From Filomicrobium insigne (GTDB lineage Bacteria > Pseudomonadota > Alphaproteobacteria > Rhizobiales > Hyphomicrobiaceae): a stretch of DNA of 64,000 bases. The notes under the pieces were generated by a model, which saw nothing but the letters and a program-made list of their open reading frames with translations, made no database searches and was not told the origin of the DNA. The stretch covers positions 434,001 to 498,000 of the forward strand of contig NZ_FNJC01000003.1 of the NCBI RefSeq assembly GCF_900104305.1. Reading direction: 5' to 3'. Below, in pieces: positions 25,455-36,714 of this stretch. A program made the position numbers and the translations under genes. Every line of letters begins with the position of its first letter. Positions within the stretch are counted from its first letter, which is position 1.

Positions 25455-28400
25455 TCACTCGGCTGCCTGCCGCCTTGTCCGTCTCCCGGAAGAAGTCTTG
25501 CGCTTCGGAGCGGGCTTTTTTGCGTCGCTATCCGGCGGTTTGGCTGGTGTCTTGCCGCGCCGCTGCAGAAGATCCTTCAGATATCTTCCTGTGTAACTCG
25601 CATCTTCCGCCGCTACAACTTCCGGAGTCCCGGTTACGACGATACGCCCGCCCCCGTCGCCACCTTCCGGGCCGAGGTCGATGATCCAGTCCGCAGTCTT
25701 GATCACCTCCAGATTGTGCTCGATGACGGCGACGGTGTTGCCGGCGTCAACGAGTTCATGGAGAACTTCCAAAAGCTTGGCGACGTCGTGGAAATGCAGC
25801 CCGGTTGTAGGCTCGTCGAGGATATAAAGCGTTCGACCCGTGGCACGCTTGGAAAGTTCCTTGGCGAGTTTAACGCGTTGGGCTTCGCCGCCGGATAGTG
25901 TCGTCGCCTGTTGACCGACCCTGATGTAGCCCAATCCAACGCGGGTCAGCGTCTCGAGCTTGTCGCGGATTGACGGCACCGCCTTGAAGAACTCGGCACC
26001 CTCTTCGACGGTCATGTCGAGAACGTCGGCAATCGATTTATCGCGGAAGCGCACTTCAAGCGTTTCTCGATTATAGCGCTTGCCGTTGCACTGGTCGCAC
26101 GTGACGTAGACGTCGGGAAGGAAGTGCATCTCGATTTTGATAACGCCGTCGCCCTGGCACGCTTCGCAGCGTCCGCCCTTCACGTTGAAGGAAAAGCGGC
26201 CAGGCGCGTACCCGCGGGCCTTGGCCTCCGGCAAATTGGCGTACCATTCGCGGATGGGTGTGAATGCGCCCGTATACGTCGCCGGGTTCGATCTTGGTGT
26301 CCGCCCAATCGGTGACTGATCGATGTCGATCACCTTGTCGAGATGTTCGAGGCCAACGATACGGTCATGTTCACCAGGGTTGTCTCGCGCGCCGTTGAGG
26401 CGTCGGGCAACGGCCTTGTAAATCGTATCGATCAGGAGGGTGGACTTGCCGCCACCCGAAACGCCCGTGATACACACAAACAGGCCGAGCGGAATTTCTG
26501 CCGTGACGTTCTGCAGATTGTTGGAACGCGCACCGACGACGGAAAGCGTCCGTCCCTTTTGCGGCTGACGCCTCACCGAAGGTACGGGGACGTTACGCAC
26601 CCCAGTCAGATACTGGCCGGTTAGGCTGGATTTTGAAGCCTTGATTTCATCCGGCGTGCCTTGTGCAACGATCTCGCCGCCATGCACGCCGGCTCCGGGA
26701 CCCATATCAACGACATGGTCGGCGCTGAGGATGGCATCCTCGTCATGCTCAACCACGAGCACCGTATTGCCCAGATCGCGCAGATGTTTCAGCGTCACCA
26801 AAAGCCGGTCGTTATCGCGTTGATGCAAGCCGATCGACGGTTCGTCGAGGACATAAAGCACGCCCGTAAGTCCGGAACCAATTTGGCTCGCGAGCCGGAT
26901 ACGCTGGCTCTCACCGCCCGATAGAGTTCCGGAATTACGAGACAGCGTGAGATATTCGAGACCGACGTCATTGAGAAAACGCAACCGCTCGGTGATCTCC
27001 TTGAGAATGCGTCCGGCGATTTCGTTTTGCTTCTTTGTCAGCTTTTCGGGCAGCGTCGAGAACCACTCATCCGCAGCCTTTACGGACATCTCGACGGTCT
27101 CACCGATGTGCAGTCCAGCGATCTTGACCGCTAGGGCTTGCGGCTTGAGACGATACCCGCCGCAGGCTTCGCACGGATGCGCGCCTTGATACCGCGACAG
27201 CTCTTCGCGAACCCAATCGGACTCCGTCTCCCGCCAGCGCCGCTCGATATTGCCGATGACGCCCTCAAATGGTTTCTCGGTTTTGTAGCGTCGGACCCCG
27301 TCTTCGTAGATGAACGCGATTTCCTCTTCGCCAGAGCCGAAGAGGATGGCTAGCTGTACGTGCTTAGGCAGCCGCTCCCACGGTGTGCGCATCGACACCC
27401 CGTAGTGCTTGGCGAGAGCATCCAGCGTTTGCTCGTAATAAGGTGACGTCGCGCCTGTCTTGGCCCATGGGTAGACAGCGCCATCGGCCAGAGAAAGCGT
27501 TGCGTCAGGCACAACGAGGTCAGGCTCGAATTGCAGTTCCGTACCGAGACCATCACACACGGGACAAGCACCCGCAGGCGCGTTGAACGAAAACAAACGT
27601 GGCTCGATCTCGTCAATCGTGAAACCGGACACGGGACAAGCAAAGCGTGCGGAGAAGACAACGCGTTCGTGCGTTTCGTTCTTATTACGAAGGATGCCGG
27701 TGTCCTTGTCCTTACCTGCGGCCTTGCCTTCCGCACCACCGGATTTTTCAGCGGAGAGAGGTTTATCGGCAAATTCCGCAATCGCGATGCCATCAGCAAG
27801 ATCGAGCGCGGTTTCAAAACTGTCCGCGAGCCGCGACGCCATATCGGGCCGCACGACCACGCGATCCACGACGACGTCGATGTCGTGTTTGTATTTCTTG
27901 TCGAGAGCGGGCGCGTCCGGGATCTCATAGAAAGTCCCGTCGATCTTGACCCGCTGGAAGCCCTTCTTCTGAAGTTCGGCGAGCTCTTTGCGGTATTCGC
28001 CTTTTCGCCCGCGCACGATCGGCGCCAGCAGATAAAGACGGGTCCCTGCCTCTAGCGCCAACACCCGGTCCACCATCTGGCTGACCGTCTGGCTCTCAAT
28101 GGGTAAGCCCGTCGCCGGAGAATGCGGGACACCCACCCGCGCAAACAGCAAACGCAGATAGTCGTAGATCTCGGTTACGGTGCCGACAGTCGAGCGCGGG
28201 TTCTTCGAAGTCGTCTTTTGCTCAATCGAGATGGCGGGAGACAGACCATCAATGTGATCGACGTCGGGTTTCTGCATCATCTGCAAAAACTGGCGCGCAT
28301 AGGCTGACAGGCTTTCGACGTAACGGCGTTGGCCTTCCGCGTAGATGGTGTCGAACGCGAGAGACGATTTGCCCGAGCCGGATAGTCCCGTAAACACGAC

Positions 28401-28526
28401 GAGAGAGTCGCGCGGGATCGTGAGGTCGACGTTCTTCAGGTTGTGCTCACGCGCGCCACGCACGTGAATGACGCCAGCCATAGGCTGAGGCGTCAGAGCG
28501 CCCCCGGTCTTACGTTGTTTTGCCAT
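25455..28526 (-). CDS. uvrA: UvrABC excinuclease subunit A
   Basis: A 1023-residue damage-sensing ATPase of nucleotide excision repair. It has two ABC modules: Walker [15 protein letters not shown] at residues ~48-61, signature [12 protein letters not shown], Walker [12 protein letters not shown]; then [24 protein letters not shown] and [12 protein letters not shown]. The second zinc module is intact (CEACQGDG ... CDQCNGKRY). The first is degenerate: C297-P-V-S300 in place of CxxC, with C321 and C324 present. There is a lysine-rich insertion near 258-280 and a basic C-terminal tail. I did not find an alphaproteobacterial LexA box upstream. Confidence 0.97.
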   Translation of the reverse strand: MAKQRKTGGALTPQPMAGVIHVRGAREHNLKNVDLTIPRDSLVVFTGLSGSGKSSLAFDTIYAEGQRRYVESLSAYARQFLQMMQKPDVDHIDGLSPAISIEQKTTSKNPRSTVGTVTEIYDYLRLLFARVGVPHSPATGLPIESQTVSQMVDRVLALEAGTRLYLLAPIVRGRKGEYRKELAELQKKGFQRVKIDGTFYEIPDAPALDKKYKHDIDVVVDRVVVRPDMASRLADSFETALDLADGIAIAEFADKPLSAEKSGGAEGKAAGKDKDTGILRNKNETHERVVFSARFACPVSGFTIDEIEPRLFSFNAPAGACPVCDGLGTELQFEPDLVVPDATLSLADGAVYPWAKTGATSPYYEQTLDALAKHYGVSMRTPWERLPKHVQLAILFGSGEEEIAFIYEDGVRRYKTEKPFEGVIGNIERRWRETESDWVREELSRYQGAHPCEACGGYRLKPQALAVKIAGLHIGETVEMSVKAADEWFSTLPEKLTKKQNEIAGRILKEITERLRFLNDVGLEYLTLSRNSGTLSGGESQRIRLASQIGSGLTGVLYVLDEPSIGLHQRDNDRLLVTLKHLRDLGNTVLVVEHDEDAILSADHVVDMGPGAGVHGGEIVAQGTPDEIKASKSSLTGQYLTGVRNVPVPSVRRQPQKGRTLSVVGARSNNLQNVTAEIPLGLFVCITGVSGGGKSTLLIDTIYKAVARRLNGARDNPGEHDRIVGLEHLDKVIDIDQSPIGRTPRSNPATYTGAFTPIREWYANLPEAKARGYAPGRFSFNVKGGRCEACQGDGVIKIEMHFLPDVYVTCDQCNGKRYNRETLEVRFRDKSIADVLDMTVEEGAEFFKAVPSIRDKLETLTRVGLGYIRVGQQATTLSGGEAQRVKLAKELSKRATGRTLYILDEPTTGLHFHDVAKLLEVLHELVDAGNTVAVIEHNLEVIKTADWIIDLGPEGGDGGGRIVVTGTPEVVAAEDASYTGRYLKDLLQRRGKTPAKPPDSDAKKPAPKRKTSSGRRTRRQAAE

Positions 28527-28857
28527 GCCAACCAGTTAGCCGAACCCGCGCGGGGCGGCAATCAGACTTGTGTGATTTGAGGGAATCCGCCGGCTCCACG
28601 CGCAGCGCGAAAACGCCGCAGCCTCGCAGGACGCGTGCAACTCTGATGTGATCTGCAAACCTCGAGATTTTGTGACCCGTCGGCCACGCTGCTGAACATA
28701 AGTGGGTATCGGTTGCCGCCTCTTCCAGTCTCCAAAAGCCCCAAAATAAGCGGATGCGCGAAGGCATTCCATCTCTGGACACACGCCGTGCGCGGAGAAT
28801 TCCATTGTCATGCGGGAGCTAACGGATAATATCACAAACTATGTTGGGGGATACGGC
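28527..28857. other. Divergent intergenic region between uvrA and the zinc locus
   Basis: About 330 bases. It should hold the promoters of uvrA and of the His-rich gene. I see no clear Zur box and no ssb gene, which often sits opposite uvrA. A GGGGG ribosome site lies seven bases before the GTG at 28858. Confidence 0.5.
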
Positions 28858-29268
28858 GTGAAAGTGCTGCGCAAACAACGTTGGCTATTTATCTGGGGAG
28901 TGCTCGCTCTGGCGGTGCAGCTCACCTGGGCGGCTGGCCACGTGCACCTTCACAATGCGAGCAATGGTGCCCTTGGCGTTGCCGGCTTCGATAAGCTGCA
29001 CACCGCAAATCACTTAGAGCACGCACATGACGAGGGCCCCTCAACGGGGGCGCATAATCCTAGCGATCACCACCCCGCCGATCACCCCGATTGCCCGACG
29101 TGCTGGACCAAGGCGCTTGCAGGTGCCCTCACGTTACCGGCCTTTCCGGTCATCGCGTTGCGGCGACCTCTACAGCATATCGCGAGGCCGTCACAGACGA
29201 CAGCACTCCCGACCTTTCCCATCCCGCATGGCTTCCACGCGCGCGCACCTCCTACCCGCGTGAGTTAG
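28858..29268 (+). CDS. Histidine-rich exported protein, possibly DUF2946-like
   Basis: A 136-residue protein. It has a hydrophobic N-terminal segment (RWLFIWGVLALAVQLTWAA), a histidine-rich middle at about residues 27-82 (HVHLH, NHLEHAHDE, DHHPADHPDCPTC), a second hydrophobic stretch and a proline-rich end. It resembles DUF2946-type small proteins that precede metal-related TonB receptors; the family call is tentative. The CxxC and histidines suggest binding of zinc or another metal. The GTG at 28858 has GGGGG upstream and starts at the signal segment; an ATG at 28810 would add 16 unlikely residues. The receptor gene starts 126 bases downstream. Confidence 0.72.
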   Translation: MKVLRKQRWLFIWGVLALAVQLTWAAGHVHLHNASNGALGVAGFDKLHTANHLEHAHDEGPSTGAHNPSDHHPADHPDCPTCWTKALAGALTLPAFPVIALRRPLQHIARPSQTTALPTFPIPHGFHARAPPTRVS

Positions 29269-29394
29269 TCCGCGCGGCGCGCATCTGGCGTCCCGGACCA
29301 CGCAACGGCTGCGCCCGCCTTCCTGCCAGGTAAGGCGCTTTGGCGCGTCCGACAAATCCAAAAATTCGAGTGCCATGTATCAGGGGGCAGTTCC

Positions 29395-31665
29395 ATGAAA
29401 CGCGCGCCGACCCTAAAGCCATGCCGTGTTCTGACGGCGGCTGCAGCGTTGTTATCTTCTACGTCCATTTCCTCATCCCAAGCTCAGGAAGCACCGACAG
29501 GTGATGTCGTTGAACTCCCAGCCGTCGTTGTCACGACGCCAAGTCCGGTAAAGAAAAATCCGAAGAAGCCCACATCTACACAATCGTCATTAAGCTCACC
29601 GGGAGCAGCACCTCCAGTGCCTGCCACCCCACAGCCTTTTGTTACGACTCCGGGAACATTGGTCGTTGTCGAAGACGCATTTGTTCCAGTGACCGTAGCT
29701 ACCGAGCGCGAGATTATCGCCCAGCAAGGCGCAACCATCGCCGATACGCTGCAGACCAAGCCCGGCATAAGCGCCACCAACTTTGCTGCCGGTGCCAGCC
29801 GCCCCATCATTCGCGGCCTCGACAGCTATCGCGTCCGGGTGCAGGAAAATGGTATCGGCGCGCATGACGTCGCCGCCATATCGGAGGACCACGCGGTCCC
29901 CATCGATCCGTTCGCGGCGGACCGCGTCGAAGTCGTGCGTGGCCCGGCGACTCTGCGCTATGGAAGCCAAGCTATCGGCGGCGTTGTCTCAGTAGAAAAC
30001 GAACGCATCCCCACCTTCATGCCGCGCAATGGGTTCAGTGGCGAGATCCGGGGCGGTCTGACGTCCGTCGACGAAGGACGCGATGGCGCGTTCAAGGCCA
30101 CAGCTGGTGCCAACGGTATTGTCATCCATGCCGATGGCTTCAAGCGTAAAACCGATGACTACGACACGCCCAACGGTCGTCAGGCTAACACTTTCGTCGA
30201 TAGCGAGGGGCTCGCAGCTGGCACATCTTACGTCTGGTCAGATGGTTTCGTCGGCGTATCCTTCGCGCGGATTAATAGCTTTTATGGCATTCCCGGAGAG
30301 GAAGCAGAAGAAGGCGTCAACCCGCGTATCGATCTCACCCAGGATAGATTTCAGGCCAAGGGAGAATGGCGCGTGCGCGACAGCGCGATCGAGGCCATTC
30401 GGTTTTGGTTCGGTGCGTCGGATTACGCGCACGAAGAATTGGCCATCCACGATCCCGATCATGAGTCCGAGTACGAGGTCGGCTCACTCTTCACCAATAA
30501 GGAGCAGGAGGCTCGCGTCGAAATTCAGCATGTGCCCGTCGGCACCGTGCTGGGACGGATGAGCGGTGCCATCGGCGTGCATTGGGGCAACCGAAAAACG
30601 CGTGGTCAAAGCTTCGAAGGGGAATCCCTCCTTGAACCCGCTCACACCAAAAGTCTTGCCGCGTTCTGGTTTGAGGAGTTCGACGTCACGAACCGCCTTC
30701 GGTTGCAGGCCGCCGCGCGCATTGAAGGTACGAAGGTCGATGGCACGGGCTGGGAAGAATTCGAGGAAGAGGGGCATGGGTACCATACCCACACCTTCGC
30801 GGGAGAGCGCAGCTTCACGCCCGTAAGTGGCGCACTGGGCATACTCTACGAACTTCCCTTCGCGACGGTCGCACGCCTCACGGGGCAATATGTCGAACGT
30901 GCCCCGGATGCTGCAGAACTGTTCTCCAAAGGCATGCACGAAGCGACGGGAACCTTCGAAGTCGGCAACCCCTTCCTTGACGTCGAAAAGGCGACAACAA
31001 TCGAAGCTGGGTTGAAGAAGGCGACGGGTGCCCTTCGGTTCGACGCCTCCGTCTATCACACCCGCTACAACGGCTTCATCTACCGGCAGGACACGGGGCT
31101 CGAATGTGATCCCGAGCCGCACGCCGGACACTTCCACTGCGATCCTGCAGGGCATGGCGGCGGTCATGGTCATGACCACGCTTTTGACCTGATGTTCTTT
31201 GAGCAGCGGGATGCGACATTCACTGGTGCGGAAATTGCCGGCCAATACGATGTTGCGCCCATCTGGAACGGCGTGTGGGGTATCGATGGGCAGTATGACT
31301 TCGTTCGGGCGCGTTTCTCCAATGGCGAAAACGTTCCGCGCATCCCTCCGCACCGCCTCGGTGGTGGCCTCTACTATCAGGATGCAAATTGGTTCGCGCG
31401 CGCCGGTGTTCTGCACGCCTTCGACCAGAACCAGTTTGCAGACGGAGAAATAGCAACACCGGGCTACACGTTAGTGTCCGCCGAACTGAGCTACACGGCG
31501 GAACTCGACGTGAATAGCGGCTTTGGCAAAACAGTGACGATCGGTGTGAAAGGCGAGAACCTTGCCGACGATGAGGTGCTCAACCACGCTTCCTTCAAGC
31601 GTCGCGAAAATGTTCTACTTCCAGGCGCAAGCGTGCGGGTATTCGGTAGCATCAAGCTGAACTGA
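29395..31665 (+). CDS. TonB-dependent outer-membrane receptor, ZnuD-like
   Basis: A 756-residue receptor with signal peptide, a proline/threonine-rich linker, a plug domain at ~80-215 (VTVATEREIIAQQGATIADT, RPIIRGLDSYRVRVQENG, VVRGPATLRYG), and a 22-strand barrel ending in VRVFGSIKLN with a polar C-terminal residue. An extracellular loop near residues 565-600 is rich in His, with two Cys and clusters such as HAGHFHC and GGHGHDH. ZnuD receptors of Neisseria and others use such loops to capture zinc, so zinc uptake powered by TonB is the likely role; another transition metal is possible. It is probably co-expressed with the His-rich protein upstream. Confidence 0.87.
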   Translation: MKRAPTLKPCRVLTAAAALLSSTSISSSQAQEAPTGDVVELPAVVVTTPSPVKKNPKKPTSTQSSLSSPGAAPPVPATPQPFVTTPGTLVVVEDAFVPVTVATEREIIAQQGATIADTLQTKPGISATNFAAGASRPIIRGLDSYRVRVQENGIGAHDVAAISEDHAVPIDPFAADRVEVVRGPATLRYGSQAIGGVVSVENERIPTFMPRNGFSGEIRGGLTSVDEGRDGAFKATAGANGIVIHADGFKRKTDDYDTPNGRQANTFVDSEGLAAGTSYVWSDGFVGVSFARINSFYGIPGEEAEEGVNPRIDLTQDRFQAKGEWRVRDSAIEAIRFWFGASDYAHEELAIHDPDHESEYEVGSLFTNKEQEARVEIQHVPVGTVLGRMSGAIGVHWGNRKTRGQSFEGESLLEPAHTKSLAAFWFEEFDVTNRLRLQAAARIEGTKVDGTGWEEFEEEGHGYHTHTFAGERSFTPVSGALGILYELPFATVARLTGQYVERAPDAAELFSKGMHEATGTFEVGNPFLDVEKATTIEAGLKKATGALRFDASVYHTRYNGFIYRQDTGLECDPEPHAGHFHCDPAGHGGGHGHDHAFDLMFFEQRDATFTGAEIAGQYDVAPIWNGVWGIDGQYDFVRARFSNGENVPRIPPHRLGGGLYYQDANWFARAGVLHAFDQNQFADGEIATPGYTLVSAELSYTAELDVNSGFGKTVTIGVKGENLADDEVLNHASFKRRENVLLPGASVRVFGSIKLN

Positions 31666-31929
31666 ACCTAGGGTAAGGGTGGGTTCGCACAACAGAGCCC
31701 GCCCTTGCCGCTGAGAGCCAAGGGGGCGCGCAGCTTGATCGCTGGGAGAACACTCGGCTATCCTCGCGGTCGGCCAGACGCAGCCGGCCGCCCGCGGCGC
31801 TTCACGCGCTCAAGGTGAATGCGTCCACGAGACCACCGTCATATCCCTGCCGGAAGGCGTTTGATGGCGAACGGGTCAGCAATGCGGGCACTGACAAGTC
31901 CTGTTCGTCGCAAACGGAAGGATAATGAC

Positions 31930-32478
31930 GTGCGTACGTTTCAAGACGCCAAGGTAATGGCGAAGGCTCTGCGCGAAGAGGTTGCCACCCGGGACCTGGA
32001 AATTTCACACAGCACAGCCCTGGAGATCGTCGCCCGCCAATTTGGCCTCGCGAACTGGAATATTCTGGCTGCGAAGATAGAGGCCGAGAAGAATGACGGC
32101 GGACGAGGCGAAGCGGTAGCGATCCGGTCTGCCATTCCAATTTTCCGAATATTCTCCGTCGAAAAAGCCTTCGAGTTCTACAGGGACTTTCTCGGCTTCA
32201 CCGCCGATTGGGAACATCGCTTCGGAAACAATTTTCCGCTCTATGCGCAGGTCTCTCGCAGCGGCTTGACGCTTCACTTGAGCGAACATGCCGGTGACGC
32301 CAGCCCCGGCGCACGGGCCTTCGTCAATATATCCGGCATCGAGGCCCTGCATGCTGAACTCAATGCCAAGGACTACCGGTATATGAAGCCCGCCATCGAG
32401 ACCCAGCCATGGGGCCGGGAACTCACGGTTACAGACCCCTTCAGCAACCGGATTACATTCTGCGAACCACAGGACTAA
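31930..32478 (+). CDS. Glyoxalase/bleomycin-resistance-like (VOC) protein
   Basis: A 182-residue protein. Residues ~1-55 are a helical segment (TALEIVARQFGLANWNILAAK) that resembles the N-terminal extension seen in some VOC proteins; residues ~60-182 form the VOC fold with paired beta-alpha-beta units, beginning IPIFRIFSVEKAFEFYRDFLGF and ending with a DPFSNRITF strand. Such proteins bind metal or small toxins; the substrate is unknown. The GTG at 31930 has a GGAAGGAT ribosome site seven bases upstream, so I prefer it to the earlier start at 31819. Monocistronic. Confidence 0.78.
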   Translation: MRTFQDAKVMAKALREEVATRDLEISHSTALEIVARQFGLANWNILAAKIEAEKNDGGRGEAVAIRSAIPIFRIFSVEKAFEFYRDFLGFTADWEHRFGNNFPLYAQVSRSGLTLHLSEHAGDASPGARAFVNISGIEALHAELNAKDYRYMKPAIETQPWGRELTVTDPFSNRITFCEPQD

Positions 32479-32512
32479 CACACTCGTTGCAGCAGCGTTA
32501 CGGTGCCGCGAG

Positions 32513-34153
32513 TTAGCCCACGTTGACCGATTTCACGTTCGCGAATTTGATCTCGGGATGACGCTCCTGCGTGGACGACAGGTTATAAATGGACGGCGCT
32601 AAATAAACGTAGTCGCCGTCCAGATCCTGCGCGATCGTGGACCGATAGCGTTCGAGGAATTTCTTGAGTGCGGCGGCATCGTCCGACGAAAACCAGCGGA
32701 CCGTGTCGCAAGGCGCAGCCTCAAACGCGATCGGGAGGCCGTACTCTTCCGTCAAACGGTCACCAAGAACGTCCAGCTGCAGAGCCCCGATCACGCCGAC
32801 GACGGGCTGCGAGCCATCCACCGGGTTGAAGAGCTGGACGACACCTTCTTCCGCCATCTCCCGCAACGCGTCTTTGAGCTTCTTCGCACGGATCGCGTCA
32901 TTGAGGTGAATACGGCGCAGGATTTCCGGGGCAAAGCTGGGGATGCCGAGGAAGGTGATGTCTTCGCCTTCCGTCAACGCGTCCCCGATCCGCAGCACAC
33001 CGCGGTTGGGCACGCCGACGACATCGCCCGCGTAGGCTTCCTCCGCTAGCGATCGGTCTTGAGCGAAGAAAAACTGCGGCGCGCTGAGTGCCATCGTCTT
33101 GCCGGTGCGAACCAGCTTGACCTTCATGCCGCGCGTGAGCCGCCCCGAGCAAACCCGCATGAACGCCATGCGGTCCCGGTGGTTCGGGTCCATGTTCGCC
33201 TGGATCTTGAAAATGATCCCGGTCATCCGGTCCTCGGCAGCTTCAACGGTTCGCGTTGCGGCCTTCTGATTGCGCGGCGGCGGGGCGTAGGACACCAACG
33301 CGTCAAGGAGATCGCGGACGCCGAAATTGCGCAGGGCGCTGCCGAAGTATACCGGCGTCAACGTCCCCTCGCGGAACGCCTTGAGATCGAAGCTGCCGCA
33401 GGCGTCTTGCACGAGGGACACTTCTTCGCGCCAGGGACCAACTTCCTCCGGCTCCATTAGCGTATCGATAATCGGATCGTCCGGGCCGGACACGGGCTGT
33501 CCCGCCGGGTCCTGATCGATGTAGCGAATACGAGGTGTCGCGAGGTCATAGGTGCCACGGAAGCGGCGGCCTTTGCCAATCGGCCAGACCATCGGCGCGG
33601 TATCGAGCGCCAGCGTCTTCTCGATCTCATCGAGCAGTTCGAGCGGCTCCTGCGCTTCGCGGTCCAGTTTGTTGATGAAGGTGATGATGGGGATGTCACG
33701 GAGTCGGCAGATCTCGAATAGCTTCAACGTCCGAGATTCGATACCGCGTGCCGCGTCGATCACCATGATCGCTGAGTCAACGGCCGTCAGAGTGCGATAC
33801 GTATGGTCGGAGAAGTCCTCGTGGCCGGGTGTGTCGAGCAGATTGAAGACGGTATCCTGATATTCGAACGTCATCACCGAAGTCACGACCGAGATGCCGC
33901 GCGAACGCTCGATCGCCATCCAATCGGACCGCGTGTTGCGTTTGTCCTTCTTCGCCTTAACCTGCCCCGCAAGCTGAATGGCGCCGCCGAACAACAGCAA
34001 CTTTTCGGTCAGCGTTGTTTTACCGGCGTCAGGGTGCGCGATGATCGCGAAGGTGCGCCGCCGCGAAATCTCGTGCGCCAGCTTCCCAGGCTTGCCCTGG
34101 GCTGGCGCATCTGCGGCGGGTTTAAGCTCATCGGTGGCGGTCTTGTCGTCCAT
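32513..34153 (-). CDS. prfC: Peptide chain release factor 3
   Basis: A 546-residue translational GTPase that recycles RF1 and RF2 from the ribosome. G motifs: HPDAGKTTLT (G1), RGISVVTS (G2), DTPGHEDFSDHTYRT (G3), NKLDREA (G4). The C-terminal RF3 domain follows (RVCSGRLTRGMKV, FNPVDGSQPVVGVIG). The ~25-residue N-terminal extension is low complexity. The gene converges with the VOC gene and diverges from queA-tgt. Confidence 0.96.
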   Translation of the reverse strand: MDDKTATDELKPAADAPAQGKPGKLAHEISRRRTFAIIAHPDAGKTTLTEKLLLFGGAIQLAGQVKAKKDKRNTRSDWMAIERSRGISVVTSVMTFEYQDTVFNLLDTPGHEDFSDHTYRTLTAVDSAIMVIDAARGIESRTLKLFEICRLRDIPIITFINKLDREAQEPLELLDEIEKTLALDTAPMVWPIGKGRRFRGTYDLATPRIRYIDQDPAGQPVSGPDDPIIDTLMEPEEVGPWREEVSLVQDACGSFDLKAFREGTLTPVYFGSALRNFGVRDLLDALVSYAPPPRNQKAATRTVEAAEDRMTGIIFKIQANMDPNHRDRMAFMRVCSGRLTRGMKVKLVRTGKTMALSAPQFFFAQDRSLAEEAYAGDVVGVPNRGVLRIGDALTEGEDITFLGIPSFAPEILRRIHLNDAIRAKKLKDALREMAEEGVVQLFNPVDGSQPVVGVIGALQLDVLGDRLTEEYGLPIAFEAAPCDTVRWFSSDDAAALKKFLERYRSTIAQDLDGDYVYLAPSIYNLSSTQERHPEIKFANVKSVNVG

Positions 34154-34319
34154 AGGCTCTGTTCAGCAATTCGAATTAGCCCGCCCCTATAGCATCGTTC
34201 GGGCGGGCGTGTGGTTGTACATTTCAAAAAAATCAGGCGCATAGCGCGCCCGGCGGGCTGAAGCTACGCGGCATCATACCTGTTGACGAAGCCGGTCAGG
34301 ATCGCCAGAGGGTTGCCCC

Positions 34320-35393
34320 ATGCGCACTGACCTCTTCGATTTCGAGCTACCCGAAGACCTCATAGCCCTCCGACCGCTGTCGCCGCGCGACGCGTCCCGG
34401 CTGTTGGTTGTGAAGCCGGGCGAGCCGCCCGCCGACCGTATGTTCTGCGACCTGCCCAGTCTTCTGCGGCCGGGAGACTGCCTCGTCTTTAACGATACTC
34501 GTGTCGTTCCTGCAGCGTTGCTCGGTCAGCGTATACGTGGGGATCAAGTATCAGAAGTGCACTTCAACCTCCATGCCCGTGTTGACGAACGGCACTGGCG
34601 GGCATTCGCACGTCCAGCGAAGCGTTTGGCGGACGGGGACCGCATCCGCTTCGTGAAGTCCGCGGGAGAAACCGATGCCACACCTTTGGAGGCAACGGTG
34701 AAGGCTAAGGGCGAAGGGGGGGAAGTAACGCTTGCTTTCGACCAGGCTGGGCCGGATTTGGATTCAGCCATCGCCCTGGTTGGGCAGATGCCGCTTCCGC
34801 CTTATATCGCGGCCCGCCGCGCGGCGGATGATACTGATCGCGTGAACTACCAAACGATCTATGCAACCCGAGAGGGTGCTGTGGCCGCCCCCACGGCCGG
34901 TTTGCATTTCACGCAAGAGCTTCTGTCCGCCCTCTACGATAAGGGCATGTGCTCCCAATTCGTCACGCTTCACGTGGGTGCGGGCACGTTCCTGCCGGTA
35001 AAGGTTGAGAACACCGAAGACCACCGCATGCATGCCGAATGGGGAGAGGTGTCCTCCGAGGTCGCTGCGGCGCTTAATGCTGTGAAAAGCAACGGAGGCC
35101 GGATTGTTGCGGTCGGCACGACGGCCTTGCGCCTCTTGGAGAGCGCGGCAGACGATCACGGCATCATCCAGACGTTTTCCGGAGACACTGACATCTTCAT
35201 CACACCCGGCTACCGTTTCAAGGCCGTCGATATTCTTTTAACGAACTTTCACCTGCCAAAGTCGACCCTGTTCATGCTGGTCTGTGCTCTCGCAGGGACG
35301 GACACAATGACAAAAGCCTATGCCCATGCGGTGGCCGAGCGCTATCGCTTTTACTCTTATGGGGATGCATCTCTGTTGTTCCGCGCAGAGTAA
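34320..35393 (+). CDS. queA: S-adenosylmethionine:tRNA ribosyltransferase-isomerase
   Basis: A 357-residue enzyme that transfers the ribosyl part of SAM to preQ1 in tRNA, giving epoxyqueuosine. Typical sequences: [25 protein letters not shown] at the start, [45 protein letters not shown] and [13 protein letters not shown]. Length is normal. It is followed by tgt 40 bases later, so the two form a queuosine operon. An AGAGGG ribosome site precedes the ATG. Confidence 0.97.
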   Translation: MRTDLFDFELPEDLIALRPLSPRDASRLLVVKPGEPPADRMFCDLPSLLRPGDCLVFNDTRVVPAALLGQRIRGDQVSEVHFNLHARVDERHWRAFARPAKRLADGDRIRFVKSAGETDATPLEATVKAKGEGGEVTLAFDQAGPDLDSAIALVGQMPLPPYIAARRAADDTDRVNYQTIYATREGAVAAPTAGLHFTQELLSALYDKGMCSQFVTLHVGAGTFLPVKVENTEDHRMHAEWGEVSSEVAAALNAVKSNGGRIVAVGTTALRLLESAADDHGIIQTFSGDTDIFITPGYRFKAVDILLTNFHLPKSTLFMLVCALAGTDTMTKAYAHAVAERYRFYSYGDASLLFRAE

Positions 35394-35433
35394 GTAAAAA
35401 GCGGCAGGCGGTATTCGAGCAAGAAACGGCGAT

Positions 35434-36597
35434 ATGCAACATACGACTTCGAAATTTGAATTCCGCCTCTTGGCCCAAAGCGGTGCTGCGAGACGTGGCG
35501 AGATCCTGACGCCGCGCGGCGTCATTCGTACACCTGCATTCATGCCTGTCGGGACGACCGCCACCGTGAAGGCGCTTTACACTGATCAGGTCAAGGCTGC
35601 CGGCGCCGATATCATTCTCGGCAACACATACCACCTGATGCTGCGTCCTGGCGCCGAGCGGATCCACCGCCTCGGCGGCTTGCATAGCTTTATGCGCTGG
35701 GAAGGCCCGATCCTGACTGACTCAGGCGGTTTCCAGGTGATGAGCCTAGCGACGATCCGAAAAATCACGGAGGCCGGGGCGGAATTCTCGTCCCATATCG
35801 ATGGGGCTCGCCACATGCTTAGCCCTGAACGCTCAATCGAGATCCAGTGCCTGCTTGGCTCAGACATCCAGATGCAGTTCGACGAATGTATCGAACTTCC
35901 CGCCGAACGGTCCGAGGTTGAGCGCGCGATGCAGCTGTCCTTGCGCTGGGCGGAGCGATCGAAGTCCGCATTCGAAGAGGCACGAGACAACGGTTTAGCC
36001 GGTGACGGTCAGGCCTTGTTTGCGATCGTCCAGGGCGGCACCGATGCGGCTCTGAGGCGGGTTTCCGCTGAGGCTTTAGTCGACATGGATTTCCCGGGAT
36101 ACGCCATTGGCGGCCTTGCTGTTGGGGAAGGTCATAAACTCATGTTGAGCACTTTGGAGGCAACGCTACCGTTCCTTCCCAAGGCAAAGCCACGGTACTT
36201 GATGGGCGTAGGCACGCCGCTCGACCTGATTGAGGCGGTTGCCCGTGGTGTCGATATGTTCGATTGCGTGATGCCGACCCGCAATGGTCGCCATGGGCTG
36301 GCCTTCACCTGGAACGGTCGTGTCAATCTGCGCAACGCCCGCCATGCTGAGGACACGTCCCCACTCGATCCTGAAAGCAGCTGCCCGGCAGCGCGCGACT
36401 ATTCTCGCGCTTACCTCCACCATTTGGTCAAATCTGGCGAATACCTCGGGGCGATGCTGATTTCATGGGCCAACACCTGGTTCTATCAGGAGCTGATGCA
36501 AGCTATGCGCGACGCGATCAGCGAGGGTCGTTTCGACGAATGGGCGGCCGAAACCAAAGCGCGGCTCGGGGAGACACCCTCAAAGGGCACAGCATAG
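35434..36597 (+). CDS. tgt: Queuine tRNA-ribosyltransferase
   Basis: A 387-residue base-exchange enzyme that replaces the anticodon wobble guanine by preQ1 in tRNAs with GUN anticodons. It has the [19 protein letters not shown] start, the catalytic Asp in [16 protein letters not shown], and a C-terminal region where the zinc ligands would lie. Second gene of the queA-tgt operon. Confidence 0.97.
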   Translation: MQHTTSKFEFRLLAQSGAARRGEILTPRGVIRTPAFMPVGTTATVKALYTDQVKAAGADIILGNTYHLMLRPGAERIHRLGGLHSFMRWEGPILTDSGGFQVMSLATIRKITEAGAEFSSHIDGARHMLSPERSIEIQCLLGSDIQMQFDECIELPAERSEVERAMQLSLRWAERSKSAFEEARDNGLAGDGQALFAIVQGGTDAALRRVSAEALVDMDFPGYAIGGLAVGEGHKLMLSTLEATLPFLPKAKPRYLMGVGTPLDLIEAVARGVDMFDCVMPTRNGRHGLAFTWNGRVNLRNARHAEDTSPLDPESSCPAARDYSRAYLHHLVKSGEYLGAMLISWANTWFYQELMQAMRDAISEGRFDEWAAETKARLGETPSKGTA

Positions 36598-36714
36598 CGC
36601 CTGCGCGCATGTGATATGTTCCACCATGAGGATCGAGCTGTTACAGGTGGGCAGCCGGGGGCAACAGCCACAGCGGGAACCGGTTTCAAGAGGATCTGCA
36701 ATCGAGGACGAAGC

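Noticed and set aside
28527-28700. Possible LexA (GTTC-N7-GTTC or GAAC-N7-GAAC) or Zur box
   Set aside because: GAAC occurs but without a partner at seven bases; no palindrome matching the Zur pattern.
30484-31416. 310-codon frame opposite the TonB receptor gene
   Set aside because: Shadow frame; the receptor on the plus strand is unequivocal.
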